Assembly (NCBI RefSeq): GCF_019131995.1
Contig: NZ_JAHONA010000005.1
Coordinates: 49,319-113,318 of the forward strand
Source of the DNA: Collinsella aerofaciens
GTDB lineage: Bacteria > Actinomycetota > Coriobacteriia > Coriobacteriales > Coriobacteriaceae
Direction of reading: 5' to 3'
Length of the DNA stretch: 64,000 nt
How positions within the stretch are numbered: the stretch's first letter is position 1; the number at the start of each line of letters is the position of its first letter. A model generated the notes under the pieces. It saw only the letters and a program-made list of their open reading frames with translations, made no database searches and was not told the DNA's origin. This document shows positions 20,236 to 27,672 of the stretch, piece after piece. The position numbers were made by a program, and so were the translations under genes.

Positions 20236-20476
20236 ACCCCGTGGGCAAAAAAAGGGCAAATATGAGTACTGTTACCTTTTTAGTAACAGCCAAAACCGCC
20301 TCAAACGACCTCTTTGCGGCCTCTATACGCCTTCAAATTAATCAAAACGCCCGTTAGCAGGCTTCTGCGTGCCAACGTTAATGAACATATTTATTACTTT
20401 GTCTATTATCTCGCTAGACGGATATGTTAGTAGGTTAGCAACAGTACTCATATTTGGCATTTTTTGCCCACGGGGT
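20236..20476. repeat. Large imperfect inverted repeat with 40-bp arms
   Basis: Left arm 20236-20276 (begins ACCCCGTGGGCAAAAAA, contains AAATATGAGTACTGTT) pairs with right arm 20433-20476. The 155-bp interior is AT-richer than its surroundings and has smaller stems such as GTTAC...GTAAC. No open frame with a start site lies inside. It could be a MITE-like element or a structured RNA. Only one copy is in this window. Confidence 0.7.
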
Positions 20477-20547
20477 GTTTCCTGGGGAACCGACAATAGC
20501 CTTAGTGTTCCGCGCGACGCCACTCCCTCCCGGTATCCGCCGACGTT

Positions 20548-20586
20548 CCCCCATATAAAACCTGCCAAAATAAACCTGTCCCTTTT
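20548..20586 (+). repeat. Partial copy of the composite terminator repeat
   Basis: AAACCTGCCAAAATAAACCT with the following GTCCCTTTTGGCAGGTTT forms a hairpin, and in reverse orientation it matches the start of the repeat at 39903-39940 and 25979-26000. Confidence 0.65.
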
Positions 20587-20693
20587 GGCAGGTTTCGGGG
20601 TGGCAAGGGCTTGCACTTTAGCGTGCGACAGCGGATAATGCCGAGCATTCGAGAATACGCTTATTGCTCTTTCTATAGATTGAGGAGGCCCCT

Positions 20694-21725
20694 ATGGCCA
20701 TGGAATTCAAACGCAGGCTGCCGATCCCCATGGAGATCCGCGAGGAAATGCCGCTTTCTGCCGAGCTTACCGCCAAAAAGCAGGCATTTGACGCCGAGGT
20801 CGCCAAAGTCTTTACCGGCGAGGACGCACGTAAGGTGCTCATCATCGGCCCGTGCTCTGCCGACCGCGAGGATTCGGTGCTCGAGTACATGAACCGACTG
20901 GCCAAGACCGCCGAGGAGGTCAAGGACAAGCTCATCGTCATTCCGCGCGTCTACACCAATAAGCCGCGCACCAAGGGCACCGGCTACAAGGGTCTTCTGC
21001 ACAACCCCAACCCCGAGGCTCCCGACGACCTGCTCGAGGGCGTCAAGGCCATCCGCCACATGCACCTGCGCGTCATCGAGGAGACCGGCTTCTTTACCGC
21101 CGACGAGATGCTCTATCCGTCCAACTACCAATACCTCGTTGACCTGCTGAGCTATGTTGCCGTGGGCGCACGCTCGGTCGAAAACCAGGAGCATCGCCTG
21201 GTGTCGAGCGGCATTTCGGTACCCGTCGGCATGAAGAATCCCACTGCCGGCTCTACCACCGTTATGCTCAACTCCATTTACGCCGCCCAGGCGCACCAGA
21301 GCTTCATCTTCCGCAACTGGGAGGTCGAGTGCGACGGCAATCCGCTCGCGCACGCCGTTATGCGTGGCTACATCGGTCTCGATGGGCGCACCTACCCCAA
21401 CTACCACTACGAACACCTGGAACGTCTGGCTGAGCGCTATACCGAGCACGCCGGCTATGCCAATCCGGCGGCGGTCATCGACTGCAACCACGACAACTCG
21501 GGCAAGCGTCCGCTGGAGCAGTATCGCATTTGCAAGGAGGTACTCGACAGCTGCCGCCGCAACGAGTCCATCTCCAAGCTGGTCAAGGGCTTTATGATCG
21601 AGTCCTACCTGGAGGACGGCAACCAGCCGGTCGACGGCGGTGTCTTTGGCAAGTCGATCACCGACCCGTGCCTGGGCTGGGAAAAGACCGACTACCTCAT
21701 CCACGAAATCGCGGAGCGGGTTTAG
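20694..21725 (+). CDS. aroF: 3-deoxy-7-phosphoheptulonate synthase (DAHP synthase, class I)
   Basis: First enzyme of the shikimate pathway, condensing phosphoenolpyruvate and erythrose-4-phosphate. The 343 aa protein has IIGPCSADRED near residue 50, RVYTNKPRTKGTGYKG, GARSVENQEHR, GMKNPTAGS and DCNHDNSGK, the metal and substrate motifs of the AroFGH type. The start has AGGAGG 5 nt upstream. It stands alone, with no other aromatic gene near. Which allosteric type it is (Phe, Tyr or Trp) cannot be read here. A structured repeat begins 5 nt after its stop. Confidence 0.93.
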   Translation: MAMEFKRRLPIPMEIREEMPLSAELTAKKQAFDAEVAKVFTGEDARKVLIIGPCSADREDSVLEYMNRLAKTAEEVKDKLIVIPRVYTNKPRTKGTGYKGLLHNPNPEAPDDLLEGVKAIRHMHLRVIEETGFFTADEMLYPSNYQYLVDLLSYVAVGARSVENQEHRLVSSGISVPVGMKNPTAGSTTVMLNSIYAAQAHQSFIFRNWEVECDGNPLAHAVMRGYIGLDGRTYPNYHYEHLERLAERYTEHAGYANPAAVIDCNHDNSGKRPLEQYRICKEVLDSCRRNESISKLVKGFMIESYLEDGNQPVDGGVFGKSITDPCLGWEKTDYLIHEIAERV

Positions 21726-21730
21726 TTACG

Positions 21731-21827
21731 CGGGCCGCATTTGGACAATCTGACGTTCAACTTCAAGGGCGCGACCAGAAGGTCAGCGCCCTTTCGTTTC
21801 ACGTCACCTTGTCTCAAATGCGGCCCG
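21731..21827 (-). repeat. Nested hairpin repeat, family 2, copy 1
   Basis: On the minus strand: outer stem GGGCCGCATTTG.../...CAAATGCGGCCC, second stem TGACGT/ACGTCA, internal loop, then a long hairpin AAGGGCGC-T-GACC-TTCT-GGTC-GCGCCCTT. A nearly identical copy lies at 58959-59053. It begins 5 nt after the DAHP synthase stop. Confidence 0.8.
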
Positions 21828-21871
21828 CTCGCTGTCCGTCCTCTACCTGCGGCGTTGTCTTACTCCGGATG

Positions 21872-21919
21872 CGGCAGTTAGGGACGTTCCTTTTCTGCCG
21901 GCAGTTTGGGATGTTCCTT
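21872..21919 (-). repeat. Short dispersed repeat, copy 1 (inverted)
   Basis: On the minus strand it reads AAGGAACATCCCAAACTGCC, then GGCAGAAAAGGAACGTCCCT. Related copies at 55822-55869 and 57333-57380 flank the ATPase gene there. Confidence 0.65.
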
Positions 21920-21920
21920 G

Positions 21921-21982
21921 GGGTAGTCATTGGGGACGTTCTTTAATGACTGGTCGTTTAAGAACGTCCCCAACGACTACCC
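21921..21982. repeat. Palindrome with long stem
   Basis: GGGTAGTCATTGGGGACGTT plus CTT pairs with AAGAACGTCCCCAACGACTACCC around a 15-nt loop with two mismatches. No T-run, so not a standard terminator. Confidence 0.65.
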
Positions 21983-21986
21983 AGAA

Positions 21987-22052
21987 TGAGAGTGGATAAT
22001 CTCCCGTTTTTGGCCTATACCAGCGCTAAAAGTGGGAGATTATCCACTCTCA
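21987..22052. repeat. Perfect 19-bp inverted repeat
   Basis: TGAGAGTGGATAATCTCCC (21987-22005) is exactly complementary to 22034-22052 with a 28-nt loop. It lies 150 bp before the GNAT gene, and no function is evident. Confidence 0.7.
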
Positions 22053-22201
22053 TCGAGCAAGTGTCCGAAAATCCGCCCTCATTCCTTCTTAGGACCCTCC
22101 GTCCCCGAGGATTCGAGGCTCGCCTGCCGAATGGTCGATGCGGCCGTCCTGCGTCCATGTCACACTCAGGGGTGGCCTGACCCAACTTGGAAGGAGCCCC
22201 C

Positions 22202-22852
22202 ATGAGCCTTGACAACGTAACTCTGCGTGCCGCCACGCTCGATGACCTGGCCGGCATCGCCGCCATCTACAACCAGCTGTGGTGCAACACGCTGCGCAAC
22301 CGAGGCGACGTCGAAGCCGCCGATTTCTGTGCGCGCTTTAACATCGCCATGCAGCTGCAGCGCTCCCCCATCGCGCTCGTTGCCGAAGCTGAAGGCCGCA
22401 TCATCGCCGCTTGCTGCATCGGTATCTTCGAAGACGGAAAACCACGCACCAATCCCACGTGGGAGCCCTGCTACAACGAGATGTTCGTCCAGGCAACCGA
22501 GATGGCAAAGACCGCCGATGCCAAGCTCGAAGGCTCGCTCTTTGGCGATAGCCGCGAGAAGGCAACAGCCGACCGCTTTGCCGCCACGGGCAACGAATAT
22601 GCCCAAGGCCAGCTCAACCTGATCATCATCGTGCCCGAATGGCAGGGCAAGGGGCTCGGCCGTGCGCTCATCGACCTTGCGCGCGCCGAACTCGCCAAAG
22701 CCGGGTGCACCAAATTCTTCCTGATGAGCGACTGCAACTCCGACTGGCAGTTCTACGAGCACCTCAACATGAAGCGCATCTTGGAGGATCACAGCCAGGA
22801 CACCGGCGACGGATTTATCGTCTATATGTACGGAGGCGACACGCAGGATTAA
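22202..22852 (+). CDS. GNAT family N-acetyltransferase
   Basis: Acetyl-CoA-dependent acyltransferase fold, 216 aa. LRAATLDDLAGIAAIYNQLW near the start is the usual GNAT beginning, and LIIIVPEWQGKGLGRALIDLA (about 138-158) contains the acetyl-CoA pyrophosphate loop Q/RxxGxG/A. The C-terminal half ends in CNSDWQFYEHLNMKR, matching the NxxAxxFYxKxGF strand. The ATG at 22202 has GGAAGGAG 6 nt upstream. The substrate is unknown. It stands alone between repeats and a decayed gene. Confidence 0.85.
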   Translation: MSLDNVTLRAATLDDLAGIAAIYNQLWCNTLRNRGDVEAADFCARFNIAMQLQRSPIALVAEAEGRIIAACCIGIFEDGKPRTNPTWEPCYNEMFVQATEMAKTADAKLEGSLFGDSREKATADRFAATGNEYAQGQLNLIIIVPEWQGKGLGRALIDLARAELAKAGCTKFFLMSDCNSDWQFYEHLNMKRILEDHSQDTGDGFIVYMYGGDTQD

Positions 22853-22896
22853 CTTGCATGTCGCCTCACGGGCTTTCTACAAGACGGCCCAAACCA

Positions 22897-23502
22897 TCAA
22901 CCAAGACGAGTCAACAAGGCGCGCTCTCCTCGGCAGCAAGGGCATTCGTGCTGTAACGAGTGGTGGAGATGGCCACGCTTGCACACAACTGTCTCGGATA
23001 GATAGCGGTCGAGCAGGCGCGCCCATGTGCGTGCGTCAAGACGCTCCTCCGCCCTGCCATACAGCGATCGACGGAGTGCCTCGCCCATAGTGCCGCTAAA
23101 ATCATCGAGCTCAAGAGCGTACTTTGGGACAACGTATCCGACCAACGTCCCCACAAACGGGCTGTGCCCATTACACACGCAGCTGTTTATCAATGGTGCA
23201 GGCGGAATGTCATCGTCGTCCAGGTCAAATATGTCCAAGTCCAGCTCACCAGAAGCGTATGGGTGTATTCCGCGGTTAAGCATCTTAAAGATATGGACCG
23301 CGAGTCCAAAGTCATCCGTCTGTGGCGTAAACACGGGGGCATTCGTGGACGCTGCCAAGCTCTCGAAATCGCTGATGCCGGCTATCTCCATGAGTTGAAG
23401 CACCTCGGGGGCAATATAGCCGGGAGCGGCGCACGCAGTCCTATGTGTCACATCCGAAAGCGTAAAGCTATACGAGCGCCTTGATGGTATCCATGCCCGC
23501 AT
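22897..23502 (-). pseudogene. Remnant of a TerY-P-type protein kinase (C-lobe)
   Basis: A 201-codon frame with CAAPGYIAPEVLQ (activation-segment APE region), DDFGLAVHIFKMLNRGIHPY (kinase F-helix region) and a C-terminal zinc-ribbon-like CxxGHxHxxxxxxCPCC. This order matches the C-lobe and tail of kinases found with vWA and PP2C proteins (TerY-P triad). The N-lobe, the catalytic HRD and DFG motifs and the partner genes are absent, so it is probably a truncated remnant. No ribosome site precedes the first ATG. The family assignment is by eye. Confidence 0.55.
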
Positions 23503-23638
23503 GCGCCGAAGCCTCGCAACCCTTCTGCCCGTTGAGCACGCACTCGAGCAGCGTATCGTATGCGCGCTGGGCTTCGGGGGCCAGGTACGCCCTGTTAAAC
23601 ATGCCCTCGGGTCGCACGTTTCCCTTCGAGTCGATCAT
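23468..23638 (-). pseudogene. Unrecognised open fragment next to the kinase remnant
   Basis: Frame of 56 codons starting MIDSKGNVRPEGMFNRAYLA, overlapping the kinase remnant by 35 nt in another frame. YDTLLECVLNG resembles a short helical N-terminal segment seen in some surface proteins, but I cannot assign it. It is most likely debris of the same decay event. Confidence 0.3.
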
Positions 23639-23727
23639 ATAAGGCCCCAATCTGTTTGGTTTCCCCAGATTGTGTGCCCGCACACCCAAGCCGCACGGCC
23701 CGCCGTTCAGCTGAAACCACCACACAA

Positions 23728-23760
23728 AAAGTCCGCCGACCATTGAAGTCGGCGGACTTT
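23728..23760 (-). terminator. Bidirectional terminator
   Basis: AAAGTCCGCCGAC and GTCGGCGGACTTT form a 13-bp stem with a 7-nt loop and A/T runs on both sides. It serves the agmatine deiminase gene on the minus strand, 39 nt past its stop. Confidence 0.85.
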
Positions 23761-23798
23761 CGCGTGCGGACAATCAAGCACTGTTCACCATGGAACTG

Positions 23799-24920
23799 CT
23801 ATTTACAGCGCGCCTTGGGCTGCTGCTGGGTGATGCAGTGGATGTTGCCGCCGCCGTAGATAACCTCGCGAGTCATGATACCGATGACTTCACGGTCCGG
23901 ATAAGCAGCCTGGATATCCTTGAGCGCCTGGGCGTCATTGGGATCGCCGAACTGCGGTACAAGCACTGCGCCGTTGATGGGCAGGAAGTTGAGGTAGCTC
24001 GGCTCGAAAGCATCCTCGGGGGTACGCGGCAGCACGCCCTCGACGGGGTCAATCGTGCTGGCCTCCTCCTCGGTCATATATACCGAGGTCGCAGGCATAA
24101 TCACCTTGTGGATCTTGAGCTTGCGGCCACGGGCATCCGTCGTCTCGGAAAGCGTCTTATACGCCTCTTGGCACTCCTTGTAGAACTTATGGTTGGGATC
24201 ATCGGTCCACATGCAGCAGACCTCGCCGGGCGCACTAAAGCATGCGACGTCGTCCACGTGCCCGTTGGTCTCAAACGGGTCGATGCCATCCTTGATCCAA
24301 ATGACCTTCTCGATGCCCAGGTACTCGGCAAGCTTCTCCTCGATCTGCTCCTTGGTGTACTGGGGGTTGCGGTCCTCATTGAGCAGGCACATCTCGGTGG
24401 TCACCACGGTGCCCTGGCCGTCGCAGTTAAACGAGCCACCCTCGAGGATATAATCCTCGGGACGATAGCGGTTAACCTGCTCGAGCTGTGCCACCTGCAG
24501 GCCAATGGAAGCGTCCTTGTCCCACGGGAAATACAGGCCGTCAATGAAACCGCCGTAAGCATTAAAGTGGAAGTGCGAGAGTGCCACGTCCCCCTTGTCG
24601 TTGACAAGAAACGCCGGGCCGGGGTCGCGAATCCAGCTGTCGTTGTACTCCATGTGGATAACGCGCACGTTCTCAACGCCGTCGAAGATCTCACACACCG
24701 CGGGGAAGTCTTCAGTGTTGACGCCCACAGTGATGGGCTGAAAACGTGCAACGGTCTTAATAATCTCGGTAAAGACCTTTTGCGCCGGCTTGGCACCACA
24801 GCGCCACACATCCGAGCGATGCGGCCACAAAATCCAGGTGCGCTCCTGCTCTTCGTACTCGCCGGGCATGTAGAATCCGTCCTTCTTTGGCGTAGACTCG
24901 CTCTCGTAAATGGTCTTCAT
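23799..24920 (-). CDS. aguA: Agmatine deiminase, first copy
   Basis: Hydrolyses agmatine to N-carbamoylputrescine and ammonia. The 373 aa protein has the family motifs WPHR (about 32), NDSWIRDPGP with substrate-binding Asp, FNAYGG, EGGSFNCDG, TNGHVDDVA with catalytic His and Asp, and catalytic C362 in GGGNIHCITQQ. It lies 10 kb from the second copy in the main cluster and next to a divergent LuxR gene, so it may be expressed separately. The two copies differ: this one lacks the insertion after LLS that the other has. Confidence 0.93.
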   Translation of the reverse strand: MKTIYESESTPKKDGFYMPGEYEEQERTWILWPHRSDVWRCGAKPAQKVFTEIIKTVARFQPITVGVNTEDFPAVCEIFDGVENVRVIHMEYNDSWIRDPGPAFLVNDKGDVALSHFHFNAYGGFIDGLYFPWDKDASIGLQVAQLEQVNRYRPEDYILEGGSFNCDGQGTVVTTEMCLLNEDRNPQYTKEQIEEKLAEYLGIEKVIWIKDGIDPFETNGHVDDVACFSAPGEVCCMWTDDPNHKFYKECQEAYKTLSETTDARGRKLKIHKVIMPATSVYMTEEEASTIDPVEGVLPRTPEDAFEPSYLNFLPINGAVLVPQFGDPNDAQALKDIQAAYPDREVIGIMTREVIYGGGNIHCITQQQPKARCK

Positions 24921-25098
24921 TTCAAGCTCCTAAATCTCGGTGCTTTTGCTTGACGAGACCATGATGCGGCCGCACCGAGATGTTCTCAATGGTCCCTCGA
25001 GCCCCTTTCAGCGACCGACGGTATACCATTCGCTGACCTAAAGTTCTATTCAGGCCGAGAACATGACATACTGGGTTCCACAATGGAAAGGATGCCCT

Positions 25099-25902
25099 AT
25101 GCCCCCATGCAATAATCAGCAGACTATTGAGTTGGACAGTACGACCTGGACTGCTCTCAACGAGCTCGCGCTTGCAATCCACGCATCACACGGTGTCGAT
25201 AAGCTGCAAAAGGAGACCCTCGAGGGAACGACAGGGCTCGTGCCCCATCGGATCGCCATGTTCGACCTGATCGAGGCAGCGGGCAGTGATGCCCCACGCT
25301 ACGTCCACCCCGCAAGCAGCGGAATGGACGACCGCGCACTGAGCGACTACTACAACCGCTACGCCGCGATGGACTATACAACATGGAGCTTTGACTTACA
25401 TAAGGTCGGCGTCTACCGCGACCTCGACCTCGTCGACGTCGAGCGACGCGATGCCACGCCCATCTATCGCAAATGGATGGAACCGCAGGGCGTCTACTTT
25501 GGCTGTACGGCCACGCTCGCGCACAACGACAGCCCGCTAGGAAGCATCACCCTGTTTCGTGAACGCACGGCCGGAGACTTCACCGACACCGAGCTCGCAA
25601 TCCTGCTCGAAGTCGCTCGGCACGCGAGCCTCGCGCTCGCCAACCTCTATCCTCGGGGCATTAAACTCACCCAGACAGAAGACACAAACCAGCTAAATGC
25701 TTTCATTACAGAACACAATATCCAACCGCGCGAAGCCGAAGTCATGCGGCTCATGCTCGACGGCAAAACGAACAAACAGATGGCAAACGAGCTATTCATA
25801 AGCGAGTCAACCGTCAAGAAGCATGTCAACGCCATCTATCGCAAGCTCGGCGTCAGCAACCGCCTGGGCCTCATGACTGCCACGCAAAACATCCCGCGAT
25901 AA
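25099..25902 (+). CDS. LuxR family regulator with GAF-like sensor domain
   Basis: Soluble 267 aa regulator: N-terminal sensor region (about 20-190) of GAF type, then a LuxR/NarL helix-turn-helix ([20 protein letters not shown] region, with [20 protein letters not shown]) at about 205-265. The ATG at 25099 has AAAGGA 6 nt upstream. It is divergent from the first agmatine deiminase (gap about 180 bp) and so a likely regulator of it. It has no membrane segments, unlike the two AguR-like proteins at 31081 and 38936. Confidence 0.85.
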   Translation: MPPCNNQQTIELDSTTWTALNELALAIHASHGVDKLQKETLEGTTGLVPHRIAMFDLIEAAGSDAPRYVHPASSGMDDRALSDYYNRYAAMDYTTWSFDLHKVGVYRDLDLVDVERRDATPIYRKWMEPQGVYFGCTATLAHNDSPLGSITLFRERTAGDFTDTELAILLEVARHASLALANLYPRGIKLTQTEDTNQLNAFITEHNIQPREAEVMRLMLDGKTNKQMANELFISESTVKKHVNAIYRKLGVSNRLGLMTATQNIPR

Positions 25903-25904
25903 AA

Positions 25905-25936
25905 AAGGGCGCCCTCCATGCAGAGAACGCCCTTTG
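25905..25936 (+). terminator. Terminator of the luxR gene
   Basis: AAAGGGCG and CGCCCTTT pair around a 16-nt loop right after the stop codon and are followed by a T-rich stretch. Confidence 0.8.
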
Positions 25937-25978
25937 ATTTCGCCATTTGAATTAGTGTCGGCTCTGGCTCAAAGAGTA

Positions 25979-26268
25979 GACAGGTTTATTTTGGCAGGTT
26001 TTATCTGGGCAAATGTCAGCCGCCGCGAGGGAGCTGCCTTCCCTCGCGGCGGTCTTCTAGCAGAAAAACCAAGTGAGTAGGCTTTTTGCAGGAGGTCAAG
26101 CACGCCCCAAAACGCCACAGCTCTGACCTGCGGTTTTATTGAGTATTTGTTGCGATGTGCTCGGCATATCCAAATAAGTCTACTCACTTGCATCTAAGAC
26201 GCACCAGATAGGCAAAAACCGCCGCAAAAAGGGGGCCGGTTCCCTTCGCGGCAGCCGTTAATACGCCG
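25979..26268. repeat. Composite terminator repeat, copy A, between convergent genes
   Basis: 290-bp element also present at 39915-40196. Order: TTTTGGCAGGTTTTATCTGG, a hairpin CCGCCGCGAGGGA/TCCCTCGCGGCGG, a core enclosed by CAAGTGAGTAG/CTACTCACTTG with an inner stem ending GTGCTCGGC, and a final hairpin GCCGCGAAGGGA/CCTTTT-GCGGC that ends in TTTTT on the minus strand. It ends 6 nt from the stop of the convergent ATPase gene. Confidence 0.8.
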
Positions 26269-26274
26269 AGCTTG

Positions 26275-27444
26275 TTATCGTAAAAGCCAATCACGCGCCG
26301 AAACCACACTACAGTCTTTCGACTCATACGTTGAGTCCACGCGGGCCACAACATAGCGCGCATCTTTTGCAATGTCGATCTCATCGCATACAGTCTGTAG
26401 ATGGCGGGCGTACTTATCGTGATACGTTCTGGATGATTTTATTTCGATAGCCTTGGGACTCCCTGAGTTTGTACAGTCGAGCAAATCGATTTCACGCTTG
26501 CTGTCGTCCCTATAGAAATACAGCTCGGGATTCTCGCCCACGTTGAGATGGCTCTTCGCCGTTTCGGAAACGATGAGGTTTTCGAAAACGGCCCCCAGAT
26601 AAGGGCTCTCCAATAGTTGCTCCAGTGATCCAATTTTGAGCAAGTAGCAGAGCAGCCCCGTGTCGTAAAAATAGAGCTTGGGCGTTTTAGTTAGACGCTT
26701 CTTGGCATTTGCATAATAGGGCTGCAGCGAAAACGTCAGGTAGCTCTGCTCCAGAATGGACAACCAGCTTTTAATGGTCGATACGCTCACGCCCGTATCT
26801 CGAGAAAGCGAGGATATATTGATGAGGGCACCGACGCTCTGAGCAATTATGGACAGAAACTTATGAAACTCCGCCTTATTGCGCACATCAAGCAAGCCCA
26901 CAACATCGCGCTCAACATAGGTATCGATATAGCTGGGAAAATAAACCGAGGACGGCATTCCGGCGGAACGCAGGCGAGGGTATCCCCCTTCGAGCGCGAA
27001 CAAATCCACTTCCAGCTGCCCCTGCTGGCCCCTCTCCGCTTCTCGAAACGATAATGGCAGCAATTTTAAGATCCCGACTCGCCCGGCAAGAGACTGCCCG
27101 ATGCTTTTCATCATCAAAAAGTTTTGCGAGCCTGTAAGGATGTATTGACCGGCGTCTCCCCGCTCATCCGAAACAACCTGGATCATTGAAAACAAATCCG
27201 GGGCGTATTGCGCCTCATCGATGATGAGTCCGCCCTTTCGGTTGCGGATAAAACTCACCGGATCCTCCAAGGCCGCGCGCCTCGTTTGAGGGTCCTCAAG
27301 CGTGACGTAGGAATAGTCGGGAAAGGCATGCCGAACCAGCGTAGACTTACCACTCTGCCTAGGCCCTGTCAACGACACAACAGGAAACCAGCCTGCCATG
27401 CGAATGAGCAACTCATGCAAATCCCTGTTAATGAACTCAGCCAT
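26275..27444 (-). CDS. ATPase with DUF4143 domain
   Basis: 389 aa. N-terminal AAA_14 ATPase with Walker A TGPRQSGKST (about 25-34) and Walker B GGLIIDEAQYAP, a sensor-like ILTGSQNF, then a DUF4143 domain. That begins with a winged-helix-like stretch (ISSLSRDTGVSVSTIKSWLS) and ends in a nuclease-fold-like part (REIDLLDCTNSGSPKAIEIK). The molecular role of this family is not established. The ATG at 27444 is chosen over an ATG at 27489 because the latter has its GGAG only 1 nt away. Three exact 23-bp direct repeats lie 26 nt upstream. It interrupts the agmatine island. Confidence 0.85.
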   Translation of the reverse strand: MAEFINRDLHELLIRMAGWFPVVSLTGPRQSGKSTLVRHAFPDYSYVTLEDPQTRRAALEDPVSFIRNRKGGLIIDEAQYAPDLFSMIQVVSDERGDAGQYILTGSQNFLMMKSIGQSLAGRVGILKLLPLSFREAERGQQGQLEVDLFALEGGYPRLRSAGMPSSVYFPSYIDTYVERDVVGLLDVRNKAEFHKFLSIIAQSVGALINISSLSRDTGVSVSTIKSWLSILEQSYLTFSLQPYYANAKKRLTKTPKLYFYDTGLLCYLLKIGSLEQLLESPYLGAVFENLIVSETAKSHLNVGENPELYFYRDDSKREIDLLDCTNSGSPKAIEIKSSRTYHDKYARHLQTVCDEIDIAKDARYVVARVDSTYESKDCSVVSARDWLLR

Positions 27445-27469
27445 ATCAACGCCCCTTATTACGCTGTTA

Positions 27470-27538
27470 CCATAATCGAATAGTTTCATTCTCCATAATC
27501 TTATAGTAGCGTTTACCATAATCTTATAGTAACCCAGT
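27470..27538 (-). repeat. Three tandem 23-bp direct repeats upstream of the ATPase
   Basis: CCATAATC begins at 27470, 27493 and 27516, an exact period of 23 bp. The conserved part is CCATAATCTTATAGTA on the plus strand (first unit CCATAATCGAATAGTT). The gene reads leftward, so these sit in its promoter region. The same arrangement with other sequences precedes the ATPases at 48920 and 56008. Confidence 0.85.
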
Positions 27539-27586
27539 TCAAAAGCATTATTTATAGAGCCGAAATCTCAGACCCTAAATAACAAA

Positions 27587-27623
27587 AGCCACCACAATGG
27601 GGGCTGTCCCCATTGTGGTGGCT
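27587..27623 (-). terminator. Terminator of the MATE gene
   Basis: AGCCACCACAATGGGG pairs with CCCCATTGTGGTGGCT and is followed on the minus strand by TTTTG. The stem resembles the hairpins at 48675 and 50153 (ACCACCACAAAGG). Confidence 0.85.
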
Positions 27624-27672
27624 TGCAGGCGAGTTAACTTGTTCGACTATCGTACGCCAGCCATGTCCGAGC

